Positions 59,301 to 64,000 of a DNA stretch of 64,000 nucleotides are shown here, one piece after another. The first letter of the stretch is position 1. Each line of letters starts with the position of its first letter. The position numbers and the translations under genes were made by a program. Origin of the DNA: Protula sp. h YS-2021 (Eukaryota > Annelida > Polychaeta > Sabellida > Serpulidae); contig OX457026.1 in the NCBI GenBank assembly GCA_949752745.1, positions 77,549,275 through 77,613,274 of the forward strand. Reading direction: 5' to 3'. The notes under the pieces are model-generated. The model made no database searches, was not told where the DNA came from, and was given only the letters and a program-made list of their open reading frames with translations.

Positions 59301-62300
59301 AAATGTCACCCATCAATCTCAAAGCTGTTTTGAATAGGTTTATTTCTTGCTTACCCTGTTAAATTCTGTCTAGGATTCTATAAGACTGATGTGGTTATTT
59401 TAGTGACACTGTAAATAGTAGCACTATAAAGGAAAATATTACGTTTTAATAATTTAATTGTAAAATATGGAAAGCTAAAGAAATAATTTCTTTTGTATTC
59501 TTTTATATTAGCTATAAAATTTCTAAACTTATATTTCATAAGTACATGTCAATTAACTACACAAAGCTACTTATTTATTTAGTTGAACATGTCATGGACT
59601 GGCTTTGACAATGAAAGCTCACCCCTTGCTTATGAAGTATGCGTAGGTAGCACGTCTACATCTGATGATATCATTCCATGTACCAGTACTCACGGTCATC
59701 AACAGTATACTACATACCACACGAACCTTAGGAATAACCAAGTGTTTTATATCCAAGTGAAAGCAACCAACAAAGCTGGGCTGGCGGAAACTAAGGTATG
59801 ATATTGCAGTATTGTGTGTGCTTAAATTAAATAAAAATTGAAGTGACAAGTATACACATATTTGTTTTATGCATGAAATACATCATATAAAAACTTATAT
59901 ATGCTGTATGCTTGCTATTGTAGGAAATCGATGTTGATGAGATTTAAATTGATGAAAGCAAAATTCTTTCTTTTGTGAAGTAGATTTGCTCTGCACTATG
60001 TTTTTATTATCACGATTAGCTTCTTAATGTCTGCTTCTTTACATGAAATCCTAAGTAAGCTATTTTTTCAAAATGATCAATTTCATGATGAAATATGATT
60101 AGGCATTAATTCAAACAGGTTCTTGGACCAATTGTAGTAAAAATATCTGGTCCCGAAGAAGCCGAAAATTTGCATACAGAGGTTACTACAGAAGACATGC
60201 ATGAATATGTTCACGTGTCATGGACTTTCGACGACTCAGATCAAAGTGAAATATTGACATCCTTTCTGCATAGTATCTACTTTGCTATGGGTAAACATCA
60301 TTAGCATGCTATATAGAGGTGCTTGGCAGTGATGTCATCTGGAAAGTATCCTTAGCAAAGCACACATCAGTTCGAAGTTTTTGTTTGAACAGACATAACA
60401 TTTAGGGACTAAAGATTGTAAAACTGTGCTTTTCGTTCTGAGTGTTTTTATTCCAAATAAGATACCTGATGTCAAGTAAATGCTAAAGGTATCATCTAAG
60501 GACATACAATTAAATTAATTTCTGTTTAACTATTAATTTCACATTTAGGTGAAGTTGAGTGTTTGACAAATCACATGAAATTCACCATGCTGGAAGAATC
60601 GCTGTATACCACAAGGCATTGTGCATGGCATTTACCACCTAGATGCCTTTCCGTAGAGGTTCGAAGCCTTGGTCAACATATGCACTACGGAACTACGTAT
60701 TGCGTCATCATAAAATTGCTGGGCACAAATGGCTTTGTTACCTACATGCACAGTTCATTTCCATATCACCATGGCTACCCGATGGTCGGAAGTGTGATTG
60801 AAATTGAACTTGGTACAGAAATACTGGTGAGTGTGCCTTCAGCTATTTGTACAGTTATTTTGGATTATAATTTATTTTCTGCCAAATTACTGCATTTGTA
60901 TTTTACATTTTATATGTATGATCAACATTATTGTCTCTACATTTTTTCTCTGATAACTAATTGGAACAAATAATAAAGATAATCAAAATCCACGGAATCT
61001 GATCTTTGACATCACTGTTTTAATAATTTGATATTTAAAAGAACTCTAGAAAGAGAATAGAGTGCCTGCTGATTTAGTCAACTCTGTTGTAGCATCTTCA
61101 AGTAATTTATGCACTAGAAACATAAAGATAATAGGTAACATTTTGTTACAACATGATGTACAGACAGTTTTGTAATGACTACTATAAATTGCAAAAAGGT
61201 GGCGACGGACATTGACTATCAGACCACTCAGGAGTTCTTGTCCATTGAATATAATGGAATCGATGAAGATCGTGATTCTGAAGTATTTTTGGAAGCCGGA
61301 ATAGGAAGAAGTAATTCTCAGGCAGATGTTGTAGCCTATTTGCCCTTGGAACTTGATCACAACATCTTTACATTTGAAGCTCTCAGCTTGCTTTTCTATC
61401 GGGTAAAATACATAGCTAAATTAGAAAACACATATAACAAAAATATCCTTCATATCTTTGAGGTCATTGATTATAAAAAAATCTCACATCCACGAATTGC
61501 AATAAAGAAGGAAGGGCTGTTTGCAGATTTTATTGCATGTAATATTATGCTTACGTGTGAATAACCAAAATTATCTGGCTGTAAGTAGCTTAGACTATCC
61601 AAATTTAAAGGCATTTAAGTAAACTGAAATGATAATTATTGGAAGGGATTTATGTAGATGTCAAATATAATTAAATGAATTGAATTTATCCACTTTGTCG
61701 ATGGTAAAATACTGATGCCTTGAAACACAGAAATATTATGTGCTGGTGAAAGCAATTGATCAGATAAGTGGACTGGAGAGTGTCACAAGCAGCGATGGTG
61801 TCACAGTATTACCTCCGGAAAGAACACTGATAGACATTGTTGTTAGGGATGGCGAGCGATGTTTCTTTACATCTGGTTTGTTATCACAATATTATATTAT
61901 TTATTTAAGTTGAAAAGTATAACACACAGATTTAAAAGCATGTTGTTATTTCTTATTACTCTAATATACTATATACAATACAATGTAATATAAATATAAA
62001 ACTGTGTGTGCCTGCAGATGATCATGATGATCATGATGACGCTTCTCGCTTTCAATGTGGGGATGACATCGACTTTCAAGCAGAAACAACTTCCTTCGCA
62101 GTGCATTGGATCACTCCTAGTCAATACCTGCCATTCATTACGTCTCAGCATGTTGTTTTACATAAAGAAAACAGTGATGGGTTTGTATCGAATCCAACCG
62201 GTTTATTTTATTTTATCCTGCTTGGCACAAGTCAGAAAATCATGGTCTAGTAGAATAATAAAATATGATTGGAACGATTTCCTTTTCAAGTTTTCAGTAA

Positions 62301-64000
62301 GATGGCGTGATTATTCTTTCTTACTTCATGTGTACATATTCGACTTTAAATAGAGAAATCATTTTATTCATGTGTTCAAACCAGTGCATAAAGTTTCAAG
62401 CAGCGTGTTTTGTAGTTTTCTGCTTCTAATGTAATTTGACATTCTTGTAATCAAATGGTACAGTGAATTCACATTTCTATTATTTATTTCAAAATGCATC
62501 TTTAAATTTATCGAAATAGTCTTATCTATCTACGCCTTACACAAATCAGTTTAATATTTTGAAAAGAACAAATCTCTTTTTAAATTTACTTTAGATCCGT
62601 CGTACAAATCCATCCTAGTGTTGACTTTAGTGTCGGTGACAGTGCCTACATTACCGGCCTTGTCCTTGAGCCTGGTGCATTATACAAAGTGGCGCTGAGT
62701 GTTTGCCATATGGCTGCTTGTTATGAGGTATATAAAACGACTAGTAACTATCATATATTTATTTGTAAATTATCATCACGAAAAAATTAAAACGAAATTT
62801 TGTCTTTTTCAGACCTTGAATGTGTGCATATTAATAGATCCCTCCCAGAATAATGAATAATGGAATGGAAAGCATTCGTGTCCTTCCTTAATTAAAGTGA
62901 AGTCTGATTCTTCTCATTACCATTATCAGAATTGTTATTGTCATTACATGTTATGTTGACAGACCGTTTCTTCCGATGGCGTATGGGTGCTTCCAGAGGC
63001 CCCGATATCTAGTCCAATAAGTCAAGCTATCTTGAACAACGCTGGAAGTCAGTTATCTCTTTCGTGGTTCCAGTTTGGAGATATGTATATAGATGGACAT
63101 GAATTTATAGACAGATACGAGATGTCAATATATGTCCAACATCCCGAAGGAGAAAAGGAATATATAAGAGACTGGATAACAATTGATGCAAGTCGCATTT
63201 CCGTAAATGGAGAGTTGGTAATTGACGTCCGGTTTATTCTCCTCTTAATTTGCAGTTAACATTAATGAATCAATAAATCACGATCTCACTCAAATACTAA
63301 AACATAAGCAGCATTTATTCTGAGACATTTTTTTTCGAAAGAGTGATCTTGACAACTTGATCTAAAATTAATGTTAATTTTGTAACTTTGTTTTGTAGTT
63401 AAGCACAGTGTTTGAAATGCAACCAGGTTTGCGTGCTTCATCTTGTATCATGGTCGCTGTCCGTGGTTATGCAAAAACCGGCTTGCATTCCACTATATCA
63501 AGTGAAATTGCGGGATGCCAGCCAAATAATCCAGAAAAATTTGTAGTATTGGATGCTGTTGGCGACATAGACAACGAAGGAAATGTCCAGTAACTTCAAG
63601 CTTTTTCACTTAGAACGAATTAATTTAGAGCTTTATAAGTAAACAACATTTTTTTAGGTTCTTTACTATGAGTAAACTTAATCAATATCTTTTGCAAAAA
63701 GAAAACAGAATAATATTTAAAACTTTTGTATCTTCCAATTTGTCTAGCAAGAATAATTGTTTTTATGTTTATAAATATCTAGTGATATCATCTTTGACGT
63801 GACAACAAGTCTTTGGACTAAGCCTGAACGCGAATTCACACCTTCACGTATTTCACTGTCTGCCGTATGGCCAGATTTAAGACACGGCCAGTTTGATTGG
63901 AAGGTTGTAACAAGCGATGACGTAAGCCACTGGGCCTATTACAGGCATAGGCCAGATGCATTGGCATATAACGATTTTCACTGCACAGCTTCGGAAGTCT
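41052..64000 (+). CDS. Gene 2: signal peptide, Cys-rich/EGF head and FN3-like repeats (29 exons, 3' end outside window)
   Basis: Exons: 41052-41116, 42716-42793, 43475-43536, 44203-44304, 46129-46284, 46673-46840, 50215-50381, 50638-50755, 51089-51178, 51600-51862, 52468-52651, 54106-54287, 55509-55772, 56148-56356, 56879-56993, 57233-57424, 57561-57764, 58071-58342, 58781-58913, 59583-59795, 60119-60290, 60549-60826, 61199-61402, 61731-61875, 62018-62180, 62595-62727, 62963-63217, 63399-63589, 63783-64000 (cut). All junctions are GT..AG and the frame runs unbroken for about 1,665 codons. Start ATG 41052 is preceded in frame by TGA at 41037-41039 and begins a signal peptide (MLIYGTIVLLLLPNVCC). 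The rest is a cysteine-rich head, a region I do not recognise, then FN3-like repeats like those of gene 1. The product is secreted or surface-anchored. Its function is unknown. Confidence 0.89.
41840..42270. repeat. Degenerate ~130-bp tandem repeat in gene 2 intron 1
   Basis: AAAACGGCTAGA at about 42041 and AAAACGGTTAGA at about 42173 begin similar blocks that include ATTTTCTA, AAGACGTT and TCTTGACC/CCTTGG parts. It is an old relative of the other tandem-core elements in this window. Confidence 0.5.
44745..45330. mobile_element. Tandem-core element rich in TCAAGGTCA, gene 2 intron 4
   Basis: Three diverged units of about 120-240 bp each contain TCAAGGTCAAAAATwT, CAGATCAC/CACTTCAG, CATACATGTGCCAAGTTTG and TCTAGTTTCAGCGGTCTTGG. 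TCAAGGTCA occurs at 44764, 45002, 45008 and 45121, and TGACCTTGA at about 44991. The right end has GACGGACGAAG and a hairpin (GGTATT/AATACC near 45305-45319) followed by CTAG. The layout fits the same pearl/HINE class as the 29.5-35.3 kb element. Confidence 0.7.
46129..46840 (+). CDS. Gene 2 exons 5-6: second cysteine-rich segment
   Basis: Exon 5 (46129-46284) reads ECTRIQNCEDLQHFCTTRN, then CRRCEY and later RRCT. Its donor is GTGAGA; reading on would end at a TAA six codons later. Exon 6 (46673-46840) reads SICYQSWLHVLELCSW, then QCYPGSCTGSPKTPSTCRCA and TGFSSSASDC, the last being EGF-like in spacing. Confidence 0.85.
46841..50214. other. Gene 2 intron 6 (3.4 kb)
   Basis: The largest intron seen in gene 2. 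A stretch at about 47650-48980 is richer in G and C than the rest and carries several overlapping open frames on both strands (for example 48049-48426), none with recognisable domains. It may be an old transposon copy. A purine-rich stretch lies at 49870-50100. Confidence 0.5.
50215..51862 (+). CDS. Gene 2 exons 7-10: unrecognised extracellular domain
   Basis: Exon 7 reads RFVVTQRPDITNCLITTSTM and exon 8 RYVGPDITDWPLPYYVEDFK, followed by VGIILARVLWYH. Exon 9 ends HNDCDE with donor GTGAGA. Exon 10 resumes DGNEDGDYVYNCDILRLEIR and later CSLSSTCSSNMLQVG. The segment joins the cysteine-rich head to the first FN3-like repeat. It looks beta-rich with few cysteines. I do not know a family for it. 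Confidence 0.83.
52468..56356 (+). CDS. Gene 2 exons 11-14: FN3-like repeats
   Basis: Exon 11 (52468-52651) opens VYIAWYGWSDPLSGIVEYDI. Exon 12 (54106-54287) completes it (YCFLLTVTDAVGNFQHARRF). Exon 13 (55509-55772) starts the next repeat (VVLNWSGHFF, then an insert rich in charged residues, then GIVRYQLAYSVD). Exon 14 (56148-56356) ends it with RFWVRAWDVLNNTVDDSV and DSTAPEAE. Confidence 0.88.
54356..55256. mobile_element. Tandem-core element with TCCG/TCTG microsatellite, gene 2 intron 12
   Basis: The left end reads TTAGTCCCCAACCGAGACTT (CTAA on the minus strand), then (TCCGTCTG)n at about 54408-54440, then three or four diverged units with repeated blocks such as ACCAAACCTTGCAGAAAAA / CAGACCTTTCAGAAAAAGAC and ATAGTGCAAAT / ATAGTGACGAT. 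The right end repeats the left-end pattern directly (CCCCGACCGGGGTTTTAATC at about 55227). It has the same layout as the 29.5-kb element, in the same orientation. Confidence 0.7.
56879..58342 (+). CDS. Gene 2 exons 15-18: FN3-like repeats
   Basis: Exon 15 (56879-56993) reads FRFVAFDYHSGLREVRWELH. Exon 16 (57233-57424) has four cysteines (VSCTSCVIPYCYQVT, then KCF). Exon 17 (57561-57764) ends that repeat with TIDTSPPEPG and opens VVHASWTGFFDQESGVMLY. Exon 18 (58071-58342) completes it with TYYTTVVAYNRAM, VTIDVTPPYLG. Confidence 0.89.
58781..61402 (+). CDS. Gene 2 exons 19-23: FN3-like repeats
   Basis: Exon 19 (58781-58913) finishes a linker segment. Exon 20 (59583-59795) is almost a whole repeat: LNMSWTGFDNESSPLAYEV, then CVGSTSTSDDIIPC, then FYIQVKATNKAGLAET. 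Exon 21 (60119-60290) begins the next (VHVSWTFDDSDQSE). Exons 22 (60549-60826) and 23 (61199-61402) continue it with YGTTYCVIIKLLGTNGF and SIEYNGIDEDRDSEVFLEAG. Confidence 0.88.
61731..64000 (+). CDS. Gene 2 exons 24-29: FN3-like repeats, cut at window edge
   Basis: Exon 24 (61731-61875) reads KYYVLVKAIDQISGLESVTS. Exon 25 (62018-62180) starts with an Asp/His run (DDHDDHDD) and reads FAVHWITPSQYLPFITSQ. Exon 26 (62595-62727) reads GALYKVALSVCHMAACYE. Exon 27 (62963-63217) holds LSLSWFQFGDMYIDGHEFID. Exon 28 (63399-63589, donor GTAACT) reads IMVAVRGYAKTGLHSTISSE. Exon 29 starts at 63783 (DIIFDVTTSLWTKPEREFTP) and is still open at 64000. Confidence 0.87.

Noticed and set aside
4651..64000. Genes 1 and 2 as one giant gene
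   Set aside because: Gene 2 begins with an ATG and signal peptide preceded by an in-frame stop, and gene 1 has its own stop and a candidate poly(A) signal.

Overview
The window looks like nuclear DNA of an invertebrate animal, most likely a bivalve mollusc. It is AT-rich and intron-rich. The two host genes are split into short exons with GT..AG borders, and transposable elements fill the rest. The bivalve guess rests on repeat types: tandem ~130-180 bp cores joined to tetranucleotide microsatellites, like the pearl/HINE non-autonomous Helitrons known from oysters and clams, and repeats rich in TCAAGGTCA. It is an inference, not a species call.

Layout: 1-3.35 kb is the antisense copy of an L1/Tx1-like LINE that runs off the left edge. 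4.65-17.44 kb is the 3' part of gene 1 (20 exons, + strand), a large extracellular protein made mostly of fibronectin-III-like repeats with one CBM4_9/DUF642-like module. 17.4-41 kb is a repeat-filled intergenic block: hairpin elements, GACGTC-motif repeats, a frameshifted zinc-finger ORF, an inverted-repeat-bounded element carrying a coding-looking fragment, a foldback element, and a tandem-repeat Helitron-like element interrupted by a decayed Ty3/gypsy retrotransposon, then a 52-bp satellite. From 41.05 kb to the right edge is gene 2 (29 exons seen, + strand, incomplete). It starts with a signal peptide and a cysteine-rich/EGF-like head, followed by FN3-like repeats of the same kind as gene 1.

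Genes 1 and 2 share orientation, repeat grammar (W-x2-F-x-D..S, YY-x2-V-x-A-x-N-x-A-G-L, D-x-T-P-P) and frequent exon borders inside repeats, so they look like tandem members of one family of secreted or surface proteins. All 20 exons of gene 1 and all 29 of gene 2 join in consistent reading phase, which is the main support for the models. No expression data, alignments or database searches were available. Family names rest on motif recognition by eye.
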